Shown here: one piece after another, positions 8,808 through 17,230 of the stretch
How the letters are laid out: every line of letters begins with the position of its first letter
Position numbering within the stretch: position 1 is the first letter of the stretch
Assembly: GCF_943192945.1 (NCBI RefSeq)
Contig: NZ_CALPCE010000004.1
Coordinates: 62,001 to 126,000 of the forward strand
From: Anaerocaecibacter muris
Lineage (GTDB): Bacteria > Bacillota > Clostridia > Christensenellales > Pumilibacteraceae
Direction of reading: 5' to 3'
DNA: 64,000 bases
Program-made: the position numbers and the translations under genes
The notes under the pieces: model-generated
Databases searched by the model: none
The model's input: only the letters and a program-made list of their open reading frames with translations
What the model was told of the DNA's origin: nothing

Positions 8808-9935
8808 TTATTTAACTTGTATCTGTTTGCCGTTTTCGGCGCAAACGTAAACGTAATGCACGCCGTCTTCGAGGTCGTAACGATATTCGTAGCAAATGCG
8901 TTCTTTGCCGTTGATGTTGCGCACGACGAGCGTGCCTTTGTCGCCGTCCTTTGTCGCGCGGCGCGCTTCCCTTTCGGTCTTTTTGACGGACGGTATATCC
9001 TTATGTTCGGTTTCGCACTTGCCCGCCGAAAAAGCCACCACTTCGCCGCCGGAAACAACCGCGTTGGCACAGTCGTCGGTTGCGAGCGCGCCGCCGTAGG
9101 ACTTGCACATTATCACGCCGACGGACTTGCCCAAGTCAACGCTCCATTTGACGGTGAGGTGATCGAACCCGCACGCCTTTGCCGCTTCGAGCGCAAGCCG
9201 TTCCGCTTCGTCCACGTCCGTGTGCTCCGCGTCGTCCTCGCGCATTAACGAGTATTCTATTATCTTGCTGTCGCACACAAGCGCATAACCCGTCTTGCCG
9301 TCGCGCTCGATATAAAACTCCATGTGTTCGCCCCACGCGCCGACAAACTCCGAACGCTCTGTTTCGAGCGCGGCTTCCACTATTTTTTGAGCTTCGTCCT
9401 TTTGCTCCTGCGTCACTTCGACCTGTTCTTCGTCTTCCTGCACGCCGTTCGACTCTATAAGCTCGCCGTTGTATTCAAACTCCGCGCCGCCGATAACGCT
9501 GACGTAGAACTTTGCGGAATATTCATAAAGTTTTTCGGAAAGTTCAATCGTCTGTTCGGGCGTGTACGAGTGCAACACCGTCGCAACGTCGTTCAAAAAC
9601 TGTTCCTTACTTCTGTTACCCGCCCAATCGTCGTCGTGACATTCGAGCGCGGTTTCCGCTCTTACCGCATGCACGAGCGCGGTGCGGTTTATTTCCTCGG
9701 CGGGTTCGGGTTCGTTGCACAGCCTTAAAGCCGACATGGAGTTGCGCAGGCTATACGCCGCGTCCGTCAACAAGTATCCCGCAATCAGTCTACTGTCGTC
9801 GGGCGGGGCTTGACGGCGTTCGCGCACTGCGTACACAAGCCCCGTCGCCAGCCCGCAGACCATTACGATCATGGCGGAAACCACCGCCGCTATTATTACC
9901 GCATAACTGCGTTTTTCGTTAAGATTGTTAGTCAT
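8808..9935 (-). CDS. ypeB: germination protein YpeB
   Basis: 375 residues. One N-terminal membrane anchor (about residues 12-36), a helical middle region, and C-terminal PepSY-type repeats with the pattern A-L-E-A-A-K-x-x-G-F and a final Y-V-Y-V-C-A-E-N-G-K-Q-I. In Bacillus, YpeB is needed for stable incorporation of the cortex-lytic enzyme SleB into the spore. The gene directly upstream on the same strand is that partner, which makes the call firm. It is somewhat shorter than typical YpeB (about 450 residues) and has an acidic insertion near residues 165-185. ATG 9935 has a weak AAGGAAA upstream. Confidence 0.85.
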   Translation of the reverse strand: MTNNLNEKRSYAVIIAAVVSAMIVMVCGLATGLVYAVRERRQAPPDDSRLIAGYLLTDAAYSLRNSMSALRLCNEPEPAEEINRTALVHAVRAETALECHDDDWAGNRSKEQFLNDVATVLHSYTPEQTIELSEKLYEYSAKFYVSVIGGAEFEYNGELIESNGVQEDEEQVEVTQEQKDEAQKIVEAALETERSEFVGAWGEHMEFYIERDGKTGYALVCDSKIIEYSLMREDDAEHTDVDEAERLALEAAKACGFDHLTVKWSVDLGKSVGVIMCKSYGGALATDDCANAVVSGGEVVAFSAGKCETEHKDIPSVKKTEREARRATKDGDKGTLVVRNINGKERICYEYRYDLEDGVHYVYVCAENGKQIQVK

Positions 9936-10025
9936 GTGTTTTTCCTTGTTTATTTGTTTTAGTTTAGTTTCGGGATTTTATCGCCCTTTTATCCCGCGCA
10001 CAGCGGCGCGAAACAAAAGTGCGGC

Positions 10026-11165
10026 TTATAACGCAAAGTTGTGTCTGCCTATCTTAATATGCACGGTAAGCGACCAAATCCAGCTCGACGTCGCGGTCGC
10101 GGGATTGTAGTAGTACAGGCACCCGCCCGTCGGATCCCAGCCGTTAAGCGCGTCGCGCGCGGCGTTGTACGCGGTTTGGTTGGGCGTGAGGTTAATTTGC
10201 CCGTCGTTGACCGCAGTAAACGCGTTCTTTTGATAGATAACGCCCGATATTGTGTTGGGGAACTTGGACGACCTTACGCGGTTGAGCACGACTGCCGCGA
10301 CCGCGACCTGACCGTTGTACGGCTCGCCGCGCGATTCGCCGTATACGCACCGCGCAAGCAGGTTGAGGTCGCTGTCGCTCACCGACGAACTTCCGCCGAC
10401 GGTGCCCGACCCGTTACTGCTTCCGCCGCTCGTAAGCGTTATGCCGAGCTTGCGTTCGGTCGCCGAACCCACCACGCCGTCCACGGTCAAGCCCGCGTCC
10501 GACTGGAAGTGCATAACGGCGCACATCGTCCGTCTGCCCCACACGCCGTCCACCGTCGAGGTGAAATACCCCGCCGATTTCAATGCGGACTGGACTTTTT
10601 TGACGTTGTCGTAGGTCTTGCCTTTGTTGATTCCGCCCGATCGGCTCGCCGTGCTCAACGTTATGCCGAGTTTGCTCGCCGTGCCGCCGCCGACCACGCC
10701 GTCCACAGTCAGCCCTGCGTTCGACTGATAGCGAAGCACCGCCGCAAGCGTGCCGTTGCCCCACATGCCGTCCACCGTCGATTTATAATAACCGTAAGTT
10801 TTGAGCCGAGCTTGCACCGCCGCGACGTTCGCGTCCGTTTTGCCGTAGGATATGCCGCCCGTAATCGGCAGGCGTATTCTCAACTTGCTCTCGGTGGAAC
10901 TGCCGACAATGCCGTCCGCTTTAAGTCCGTTGTCCGTCTGAAAGCGTTTGACCGCCGCCGTCGTGCGCGAACCCCACTTGCCGTCAACCGTGGACGAATA
11001 GTAGCCGAGCGTCGCGAGCCGAGCTTGTACCGCCGCGACGTTGGCAAACGTATTGCCTTTCAATACGTCCGCGAACACCGTCGGCGCCGCCGTTAAAAGC
11101 GCGACCGCAAGCACAAGCACCGCCAAGATCGCGGGCATGACCGCGCGTTTGATGTTTGTTGTCAT
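10026..11165 (-). CDS. sleB: spore cortex-lytic enzyme SleB-like, three peptidoglycan-binding repeats
   Basis: 379 residues. N-terminal signal/anchor (about 8-32), then three consecutive PG_binding_1 repeats (about 38-100, 112-175, 185-248), each with V-x-x-V-Q-x-x-L-x-x-x-G-Y-Y/F-x-S-T-V-D-G-x-W-G. A Ser/Gly linker leads to a C-terminal Hydrolase_2 domain (about 265-379) with the L-A-R-C-V-Y-G-E-S-R-G-E motif whose Glu is the likely catalytic residue. Family enzymes are lytic transglycosylases that cut cortex peptidoglycan during germination. Typical SleB has one binding repeat; three is unusual. ypeB follows after 90 bases. Confidence 0.9.
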   Translation of the reverse strand: MTTNIKRAVMPAILAVLVLAVALLTAAPTVFADVLKGNTFANVAAVQARLATLGYYSSTVDGKWGSRTTAAVKRFQTDNGLKADGIVGSSTESKLRIRLPITGGISYGKTDANVAAVQARLKTYGYYKSTVDGMWGNGTLAAVLRYQSNAGLTVDGVVGGGTASKLGITLSTASRSGGINKGKTYDNVKKVQSALKSAGYFTSTVDGVWGRRTMCAVMHFQSDAGLTVDGVVGSATERKLGITLTSGGSSNGSGTVGGSSSVSDSDLNLLARCVYGESRGEPYNGQVAVAAVVLNRVRSSKFPNTISGVIYQKNAFTAVNDGQINLTPNQTAYNAARDALNGWDPTGGCLYYYNPATATSSWIWSLTVHIKIGRHNFAL

Positions 11166-11238
11166 GTAATAGTTTTTCTTCCTTGTTTTTATTCGGCGAC
11201 GGTGCGCCTAACGACTTATCGACCGTATCGCATACGCC

Positions 11239-11267
11239 TGACCGATAGGGCGCGCGCCTATCGGTCA
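11239..11267. other. perfect inverted repeat between spoIIR and sleB
   Basis: 11-bp stem TGACCGATAGG (11239-11249) / CCTATCGGTCA (11257-11267) with a GC loop. It overlaps the spoIIR stop codon. No T-run follows on the minus strand, so it is not a standard terminator; it may be an attenuator or RNA-stability hairpin. Confidence 0.5.
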
Positions 11268-11813
11268 ACCGAACAATTCCGCAAAGAACGACTTATATTC
11301 AAAGTCCTCGCCGTAGCACAGCGGCGGATACACCACGCACCACCAGTTATCGCCCTTGCCGTCGCCCAGTTCGATAATAAGCGCGTCGTAATATCCCGCA
11401 GGCACCGTAACGTCTTTGTACATGCGCGACGGGAAGTACTCGTTGTTGAGCCGCGCCCGCGCGCCGTAATAAAATCCGTTGCGGCGCAGAACGCCGTTCG
11501 CTATGTCGGTTATCGCGCCGAGGTTCGCTCCGATCTCGGCATACGCCTCCTCAAAAGTCGATTTGCGGATATTGTCGGCAATAAAGTCGTTTACCGCGTC
11601 GCGCACCTTCAACTTGACCGTTTGATCGACCGTCGCATTGGAGTGCGCGCGTATGTGTAAGCGCAACAGTTCGCCGTCATAAGTATTATTATCTATGCAC
11701 CCCAAAAATATAGACGGAATGCAAAAAATTATTAAAGCGGACAACAACATACATAGTGTTTTTTTGCATACGGGAATAAGTTTTTTCATACACACGATTA
11801 TTGCCGCAGACAT
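11265..11813 (-). CDS. spoIIR: stage II sporulation protein R
   Basis: 182 residues from ATG 11813 (alternative ATG 11789). An N-terminal hydrophobic export segment (about 17-40) is followed by the SpoIIR hallmark L-R-L-H-I-R-A-H-S-N-x-x-x-D-Q near residue 50, then V-K-L-K-V-R-D-A-V, and G-K-G-D-N-W-W-C-V-V-Y-P-P-L-C-Y near the end. SpoIIR is made in the forespore under sigma F and, once exported, triggers SpoIIGA to process pro-sigma E in the mother cell. It lies upstream of sleB/ypeB on the same strand. Confidence 0.93.
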   Translation of the reverse strand: MSAAIIVCMKKLIPVCKKTLCMLLSALIIFCIPSIFLGCIDNNTYDGELLRLHIRAHSNATVDQTVKLKVRDAVNDFIADNIRKSTFEEAYAEIGANLGAITDIANGVLRRNGFYYGARARLNNEYFPSRMYKDVTVPAGYYDALIIELGDGKGDNWWCVVYPPLCYGEDFEYKSFFAELFG

Positions 11814-11884
11814 GATATATATACCCCGTCCGACATAATTTTTTTATCGGCGGCGCGCAAGGCGTGCGCAATCGCGCGTAACGC

Positions 11885-11913
11885 TTGCCAAATCCCGCGT
11901 TTTACAGTATACT
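11885..11913 (+). promoter_or_regulatory. promoter giving a leaderless transcript
   Basis: TTGCCA (11885-11890), 17 bases, TATACT (11908-11913). The ATG of the next gene is at 11921, exactly where transcription should begin, and no Shine-Dalgarno sequence is present. Confidence 0.65.
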
Positions 11914-11920
11914 TGACGTG

Positions 11921-12643
11921 ATGAAACTTCAACAATTATTGTCCATGGTCAGGCGGTGCGACGCAGACTTCGGTCTTACGGCGGACGGCGACAGGATTGC
12001 CGTCGGGCTGTCGGGCGGAAAAGACTCGCTCGCCCTTTTGTATGCGCTCGCCGCGTACAGACGGTTCTGCCCGAACAAGTACGAGCTTTGCGCCGTCGTT
12101 ATCGATGCGGGCGCGGGCGCGGACTTTTCGCCGCTCGATCCGCTCTGTCAAAGTTTGGACGTGCCTTTGCACATAGTGCGCACCGAGATCGCGCCCATCG
12201 TTTTCGAGGCGCGCAAGGAGAAAAACCCGTGCTCGCTGTGCGCCAAAATGCGACGCGGCGCGCTCGACGGCAAGCTCAACGAGCTGGGCTTTAATACTCT
12301 TGCGCTCGGTCACAACGCCGACGACATGGTGGAAACGTTTTTACTCGGCATGATGTACGAGGGTCGGCTCAACACGCTGCAACCGAAATCTTACCTCGAC
12401 CGCTCGGGCATTAAACTGATACGCCCGTTGCTGTACGTGCGCGAAAAGGAAACCGCCGCGTTCGTCAAGGACGTAGGCGCGCCGATAATCGTCAATCCCT
12501 GCCCCGCAAACGGCTTTACCAAGCGCGAGGTCATGAAGTCCGTTATAGACAAAATGTGCGACGTCACGCCCGCCGCGTTCGAGCGCGTGCACTCCGCGCT
12601 CACTCATCCCGAACGCAATAACCTTTTGCCGATTAAGGAGTAA
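11921..12643 (+). CDS. TtcA-family PP-loop ATPase (tRNA thiolation-like)
   Basis: 240 residues. The PP-loop S-G-G-K-D-S lies at about residues 30-35, and a Cys pair N-P-C-S-L-C near 103, followed by L-G-H-N-A-D-D (residues about 128-134), match the TtcA/TilS N-type ATPase layout. A later N-P-C-P occurs near 195. TtcA enzymes adenylate C32 of tRNA and insert sulfur using an iron-sulfur cluster held by such cysteines; a substrate other than tRNA cannot be excluded for this subgroup. Start is placed at ATG 11921 because of the promoter position. The HAD gene follows after three bases, so they form an operon. Confidence 0.82.
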   Translation: MKLQQLLSMVRRCDADFGLTADGDRIAVGLSGGKDSLALLYALAAYRRFCPNKYELCAVVIDAGAGADFSPLDPLCQSLDVPLHIVRTEIAPIVFEARKEKNPCSLCAKMRRGALDGKLNELGFNTLALGHNADDMVETFLLGMMYEGRLNTLQPKSYLDRSGIKLIRPLLYVREKETAAFVKDVGAPIIVNPCPANGFTKREVMKSVIDKMCDVTPAAFERVHSALTHPERNNLLPIKE

Positions 12644-12646
12644 ACC

Positions 12647-13288
12647 ATGTTCGACAGTATTCTATTCGACCTCGACGGCACGCTGACCGATTCGTTCGAC
12701 GGCATTGCGGGCGGCGTTCTGTACGCGCTCGGCGAACTGGGCGAGCAGGCGCCCGACAAATCGGAATTAAAGTGTTTTGTCGGTCCGCCTCTGCTCGATT
12801 CGTTTACGAAACGGTTTTGCGGCGACGAGCGAAAAGCGGCGCTGGCGGTGGAGTTCTACCGCGAGTATTACAACGACCGCGGCTGGAAAGAGAACAAAGT
12901 ATACGACGGCGTGGAGCAAACGCTCGCCGCGCTCAAAGCCGCGGGCAAAAAGCTGTACGTCGCGACGTCCAAGCCCGAAATCATGTCGGTTAGAATAATC
13001 GAACACTTCGGACTCAACAAATATTTCGATTACGTCGCCGGCGCGTCGCTGGACAAATCCCGCGCGGAAAAAGCGCAGGTGATAGAATACGCGATTGCAA
13101 CTTGCAATATCGATAAGCGCACCGCCGTCATGGTCGGTGACAGACACTTTGACATAGACGGCGCAAAAGCCGTCGGGATAAAATCGATAGGCGTGCTGTA
13201 CGGTTACGGCGACGAAGCCGAACTGAAATCCGCCGGCGCGGACAAAATAGCCAATATTCCCGCCGACATAATAAAACTCGTCCAATAA
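12647..13288 (+). CDS. HAD-family phosphatase (phosphoglycolate phosphatase-like)
   Basis: 213 residues with all HAD motifs: F-D-L-D-G-T-L-T at residue 7, the Thr/Ser motif in V-A-T-S-K-P near residue 105, and V-G-D-R-H-F-D-I-D-G-A near residue 163. The helical cap between motifs I and II is of the HAD-IA (PGP-like) type. It probably dephosphorylates a small phosphometabolite in the cytoplasm. ATG 12647 is preceded by AAGGAG at 12635-12640, and the gene sits three bases after the PP-loop gene. Confidence 0.88.
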   Translation: MFDSILFDLDGTLTDSFDGIAGGVLYALGELGEQAPDKSELKCFVGPPLLDSFTKRFCGDERKAALAVEFYREYYNDRGWKENKVYDGVEQTLAALKAAGKKLYVATSKPEIMSVRIIEHFGLNKYFDYVAGASLDKSRAEKAQVIEYAIATCNIDKRTAVMVGDRHFDIDGAKAVGIKSIGVLYGYGDEAELKSAGADKIANIPADIIKLVQ

Positions 13289-13361
13289 ACCCGTCGCAAC
13301 ACGATTTTATATATCTACATTTAAATAAATCAAAGATTGTTTACAAAAATTTTGCGAACAA

Positions 13362-13410
13362 AAACCCCAAAAAAGAAACAACGCAGATTGTTGATTTTTG
13401 GGGTTTCTTT
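13362..13410 (+). terminator. intrinsic terminator
   Basis: Long stem AAACCCCAAAAA (13362-13373) / TTTTTGGGGTTT (13395-13406) enclosing a smaller AACAA / TTGTT stem. It closes the 11921-13288 operon. The remaining 130 bases up to 13538 show no further gene. Confidence 0.8.
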
Positions 13411-13538
13411 GTTTATATTGTAATTATTCGGCGGGTCTTGTTCCCCTGCCGTCTTTACATAGGGCATTAGCCTTTCTAATTCTTCCTGGCCTATCGAAGA
13501 ATTATTTTTGCGTGCCGTTTTATATCGAGGAGGAAATT

Positions 13539-13877
13539 ATGATTGTCAAGTCCAATGAAACAAAATTGTTATTTTACAAAGCCAAACTCACTCTTAAACT
13601 TTGGGGCGTACCCATTCATTTAGACGGCTTTTCTTTTATCGCAGAAGCCGCCGTCTTAAAATGTTTATTTAACTATCGTAAAAGCAATATCCTTTATTCC
13701 CGCATTGCTTCCTCGCGCGGTATTACTTCAAAGACAGTTTCCAATTCTATTGCTTATGCTTTGGGCAAAAACCGAGAACACATTTGTTCCGTTCTCCGTT
13801 TAGGGCTTAACAACCTTTACGCTTCGAGAGTTATTTCTTTGCTTGCGCTTCATATTAGTGAGGATACGATTCTTTAA
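13539..13877 (+). CDS. stand-alone Spo0A C-terminal (DNA-binding) domain protein
   Basis: 112 residues from ATG 13539, which has CGAGGAGG upstream. The sequence W-G-V-P-I-H-L-D-G-F-S-F-I-A-E-A (about 22-37), I-A-S-S-R-G-I-T-S-K-T-V-S-N-S-I (about 57-72) and a final helix follow the Spo0A effector-domain pattern (G-V-P-x-H-x-x-G-F/Y, I-A-x-x-x-x-T-x-x-x-V). The N-terminal receiver domain with its phosphorylated Asp is absent, so any regulation cannot be by phosphorelay on this polypeptide. It could bind 0A-like boxes or compete with Spo0A. Two related genes lie at 37083 and 37494. Confidence 0.72.
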   Translation: MIVKSNETKLLFYKAKLTLKLWGVPIHLDGFSFIAEAAVLKCLFNYRKSNILYSRIASSRGITSKTVSNSIAYALGKNREHICSVLRLGLNNLYASRVISLLALHISEDTIL

Positions 13878-13936
13878 TAGGAGTGATTTTACGGCGTATT
13901 TTATCATTTGTTCCCTCGCTTTAAATCCGTTTCTTA

Positions 13937-15742
13937 CTATTTTAACGTCGGGTACTTCCCATCCTCGATATTCCAAACATCGGGATCAAACTTTAACGTT
14001 TCTTGTTGCCATGCCGCTGTCTTAATCGTTGCTTCCGCAACAGCAATAGTTTTCTCGGTAACAACGGGAGCAACCAAATTATCGGAATGATAACAATTAT
14101 TTACGGTATACAATGGCAGTAATCCCACAGCCAAACTATTCGACATTGCGAGCTTATCCTCGCCCGCTGTAATCGCAATATTACCTACGAAAAGGCAATT
14201 TTTCAATTCTTGTTCTTTTTTACCCGCTGCAGACCGCGCAATACCTCCGATATATACGTTTTGTACGTCGCCATTAGCCGTAAGATTCATAGCCGCATAG
14301 CACGAAGTTATACTACCATTATTTACATTAGAGACCACCCCACCTATGGAAATAACCGTGTTACTTGCAGTGCTGCCGTCACCGTCCACCACGATTTTCC
14401 CGGTCGCATAACTATTTGTTATATCACCCGTCATATATCCTATAAGCCCACCGACAAGCACAGTACTTACGCCCAATAATTCTATATTCACATTTGCGCC
14501 GCAACCTGAAAATTCGATTTTATGATCCAAATTTGATGATTCTTCGTCAGAGCCAAACAGCCCGCCGACATACAATGATCTTGACGTTTTATTTACCGAA
14601 TAGTATCTGATTTTTACATCGCTATATGAATCTATGACCTTGTATTCATCCAAACCGAGTGCAGAGCGCATTCTACCTACCGCACCGCCTATATAACTAG
14701 TTGCACCGTAAGTGCCTGTATGTGTAATAGTAATTTCTCCGCTTACTTTACAATTTTCCAAGACTTGCGCGCTGCCGGCAATAATGCCCACATAATAATC
14801 GCCCGTATCATCTGGAGTATAATTTATTTTTGCATTATCCACAGTTAGATTTTTAACCGCGCCGATTTCCTTGAAAACAGCGCACTTCTCATTTCTTTTA
14901 TTTAGTGAAATAATAGGATTTATTAACTTATATCCGTTGCCATCAAAATAACTATATTGCAATCCCACTATTGGAGTAACAGCAGTCGCAGGGAAAGTTA
15001 TGTCCGACACAAGTTTATAATATAGTCCTTTTTCATTACCTGATAACGCGCTGAAATTGTCATACGACGCTATTAAATAAGGATCATCCGCCGTACCGAA
15101 TCCGGCATAATAATCACTAATGTAAACGTTTATAATCTGTTCGTCGCTCTTATACTTGTCTGTTGTTTCTTTATATCTTACTTTAATAATTTTTTCGCCT
15201 TTTTCGGCAAATGTAAATATATTTTCATCACCGAATGTTGCTCCGCCGTCAAAAGAATATTCGAGTCGGGAGTTTTTCTCGACGGTCACCGTTTTATTTG
15301 CTTGCGTATATGTTGCTTCGGGTTTGGCTTGAACATATTTCAGCGTCGTCACTGTTTGCGTGTAAGGCTCACTATCGTTATTAGTGGCGTTACCCTTATA
15401 TTTTACGCTTACAATATATTCCGTATTAGGCGATAACCCGCTAAATCGATGCGTGAACATCGGCGCAGGATTGGAAGTTCTATCCGCTTCGTTATTTGCC
15501 TCCTCCCATTGTCCGCCACCGGGTGTAATCATAAATAACAACGGCGTATCGTCATACGGCATATATGTAACTTGTACATCAATATGGTCGTCAAACGCAT
15601 CAATAAAAACATGTTCGGCTTCCGGCGCGCTCAACGTGTAATGTTTTTTACCGTTACCGCACGCCAAAAAAGCCATTGCCGAAAGGCTCAACAAAATCGT
15701 AAATACGATTACCCAAACTACTGTTTTTTTGTTCTTTTTCAT
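13937..15742 (-). CDS. large surface lipoprotein, fibronectin-like plus beta-helix repeats
   Basis: 601 residues. ATG 15742 has AAGGAG upstream; the earlier in-frame ATG 15772 lacks one. Lipoprotein signal with Cys28 (FLA-C). Residues about 45-135 look like a fibronectin type III module (G-L-S-P-N-T-E-Y-I-V-S-V-K-Y). From about residue 225 a G-x-G-T-A-D-D-P-Y-L-I motif introduces repeated G-G-L/A-x-G and D-S-Y/C-Y/S units of the GLUG/right-handed beta-helix kind found in bacterial surface adhesins. Cell-surface display and carbohydrate or host contact are likely, without a specific ligand. It converges with the Spo0A-like gene. Confidence 0.8.
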   Translation of the reverse strand: MKKNKKTVVWVIVFTILLSLSAMAFLACGNGKKHYTLSAPEAEHVFIDAFDDHIDVQVTYMPYDDTPLLFMITPGGGQWEEANNEADRTSNPAPMFTHRFSGLSPNTEYIVSVKYKGNATNNDSEPYTQTVTTLKYVQAKPEATYTQANKTVTVEKNSRLEYSFDGGATFGDENIFTFAEKGEKIIKVRYKETTDKYKSDEQIINVYISDYYAGFGTADDPYLIASYDNFSALSGNEKGLYYKLVSDITFPATAVTPIVGLQYSYFDGNGYKLINPIISLNKRNEKCAVFKEIGAVKNLTVDNAKINYTPDDTGDYYVGIIAGSAQVLENCKVSGEITITHTGTYGATSYIGGAVGRMRSALGLDEYKVIDSYSDVKIRYYSVNKTSRSLYVGGLFGSDEESSNLDHKIEFSGCGANVNIELLGVSTVLVGGLIGYMTGDITNSYATGKIVVDGDGSTASNTVISIGGVVSNVNNGSITSCYAAMNLTANGDVQNVYIGGIARSAAGKKEQELKNCLFVGNIAITAGEDKLAMSNSLAVGLLPLYTVNNCYHSDNLVAPVVTEKTIAVAEATIKTAAWQQETLKFDPDVWNIEDGKYPTLK

Positions 15743-15870
15743 AATGAACTCCTTAAATTGCAACAGACCCAATCAAATGCCGACTTATAAATATGTCACG
15801 CATAGCGCTTCTCGCCCTCATTAATAAATAGTAAATTATGAATGGTTTTTTCCCCCAAAAATAAAAATTT

Positions 15871-16557
15871 TTATAATTTTTTTTGCAACATATCTTTCGC
15901 TATATCCAATATTGCCTCTCTTTCCGTCGGTTCAAATAAACGCATTATATATTCATACCCATCATACTCAAAGTATGCTTGTGACGCAGCTGTATCGTAT
16001 GACCATTTTATAAGGATATTATTGTACTCGAAAGTTAAACCACATGATTCCTTTATAAATTCAAAAGCATCTATATCTATACTATTCTCGATAATGAGCA
16101 TGCGGACATGATCTCCGGTTTCCCCGTTGCATAAATCTTCTGAAATGTAAATAATATTATTTTCATCATTAGGCAAAAAGTATTTTGACGTTATGCAATC
16201 ATCGGCAATATCGTACCAATCTACATATAATAAATTTTTGCCTAACAGTTCAGCATATTCCTTAACGTTATATCCTAAATCTGAATGTGAAAGTTCAGAC
16301 GAAGTATATTTATATCTATCTTGCTTATTTGGAGCCGTATCACGAAATGCAATAGGCAATATTATGGCAAGACATACTGCGCATAAGCCTATGCTACCGA
16401 ACGCAATGGCTTTATAATCAAAAAACCGTCGCCGTCTTTTTATTGGCTTTTCATCGCATACTTGTATACCAAGACGAGCATGTAATTGCGCACGCATCTC
16501 CGTCTTTTTTTCGTTATTGACGCTTTCAATAGCGTCGTCTATCTTATTACCTTTCAT
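15871..16557 (-). CDS. putative anti-sigma factor, single-pass membrane protein
   Basis: 228 residues: cytoplasmic N terminus of about 50 residues ending in KRRRR, one membrane segment (about 52-72), and an extracytoplasmic C-terminal domain. It lies 52 bases downstream of an ECF-type sigma gene on the same strand, the classical arrangement of sigma/anti-sigma pairs. No ZAS zinc motif (H-x3-C-x2-C) is visible, so it is not a canonical ZAS anti-sigma. Its C-terminal end resembles that of the protein at 7204-7893. ATG 16557 is preceded by TTAGGAG. Confidence 0.65.
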   Translation of the reverse strand: MKGNKIDDAIESVNNEKKTEMRAQLHARLGIQVCDEKPIKRRRRFFDYKAIAFGSIGLCAVCLAIILPIAFRDTAPNKQDRYKYTSSELSHSDLGYNVKEYAELLGKNLLYVDWYDIADDCITSKYFLPNDENNIIYISEDLCNGETGDHVRMLIIENSIDIDAFEFIKESCGLTFEYNNILIKWSYDTAASQAYFEYDGYEYIMRLFEPTEREAILDIAKDMLQKKL

Positions 16558-16609
16558 AAATACTCCTAATTAAAAACTGATAATAGATATAACCGTTTAT
16601 GCGCATAAT

Positions 16610-17146
16610 CTATTCCAAAACCTTTTTTAATTTTTTTAAAATCTGCTGTAAACGCTTATGTACCGCCGAACTACTCAACTTAACCTTGTTCGCAATTTCA
16701 TTAAGCGTTCTCCGTTCAAAATAATATAAAAACACTATTTGTTTATCGCTATCACTCAAATCCGAAACTGCTTCCGCCAAACCGATAGTTTCGTATATGT
16801 CATTTAACTGTGTCGCGTTTATATCATCCTCAATAGCTTGCTCGTGCTTTTTCTTATCAAATTCGTCGCTGTTTAAATTATAAATTACCCTGTTTAAAAT
16901 CTTAACCATCCAGCCGACGCCGCCTTTATCGGGGTCAAATGAATCTATATATTTTAATATATTTTCATACATTCCCATTACGGCGTCTTCGGCTCTCGTT
17001 TTATTGTATGTACGATACAGCGCATACGCGTAAAAATGGTTGAACGACTTTAAGAACAACTCATCCATTTTGTTTTTATCTCCGTTTTTTACGCATTTCA
17101 ATATTTTATTTATAGAAACATTAAATTTTTCTCGGTCGTTTTCCAT
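16610..17146 (-). CDS. ECF-type RNA polymerase sigma factor
   Basis: 178 residues. Region 2 covers about residues 25-95 (A-x-D-A-V-M-G-M-Y-E-N-I-L-K-Y, G-G-V-G-W-M-V-K-I-L-N-R-V) and region 4 about 120-175, with a helix-turn-helix in the segment R-R-T-L-N-E-I-A-N-K-V-K-L-S-S-S-A-V. It redirects RNA polymerase to a small regulon, probably controlled by the membrane protein encoded downstream. The promoter ends six bases before the ATG, so the mRNA is probably leaderless. Confidence 0.85.
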   Translation of the reverse strand: MENDREKFNVSINKILKCVKNGDKNKMDELFLKSFNHFYAYALYRTYNKTRAEDAVMGMYENILKYIDSFDPDKGGVGWMVKILNRVIYNLNSDEFDKKKHEQAIEDDINATQLNDIYETIGLAEAVSDLSDSDKQIVFLYYFERRTLNEIANKVKLSSSAVHKRLQQILKKLKKVLE

Positions 17147-17152
17147 AAAAAG

Positions 17153-17181
17153 ATTATATCCTAAAAATAACCTCTTGTCAA
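17153..17181 (-). promoter_or_regulatory. consensus promoter of the sigma factor gene, leaderless
   Basis: On the minus strand TTGACA (17181-17176), 17 bases, TATAAT (17158-17153). The predicted start of transcription coincides with the ATG at 17146; there is no ribosome binding site. Confidence 0.75.
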
Positions 17182-17230
17182 ACCTATATTATGCAATATT
17201 TCGACACTATAATTTATCGCATGCTCAAAA

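Noticed and set aside
11239-11267. Terminator between spoIIR and sleB
   Set aside because: Perfect stem, but no T-run on either strand in the right place; kept only as an inverted repeat.
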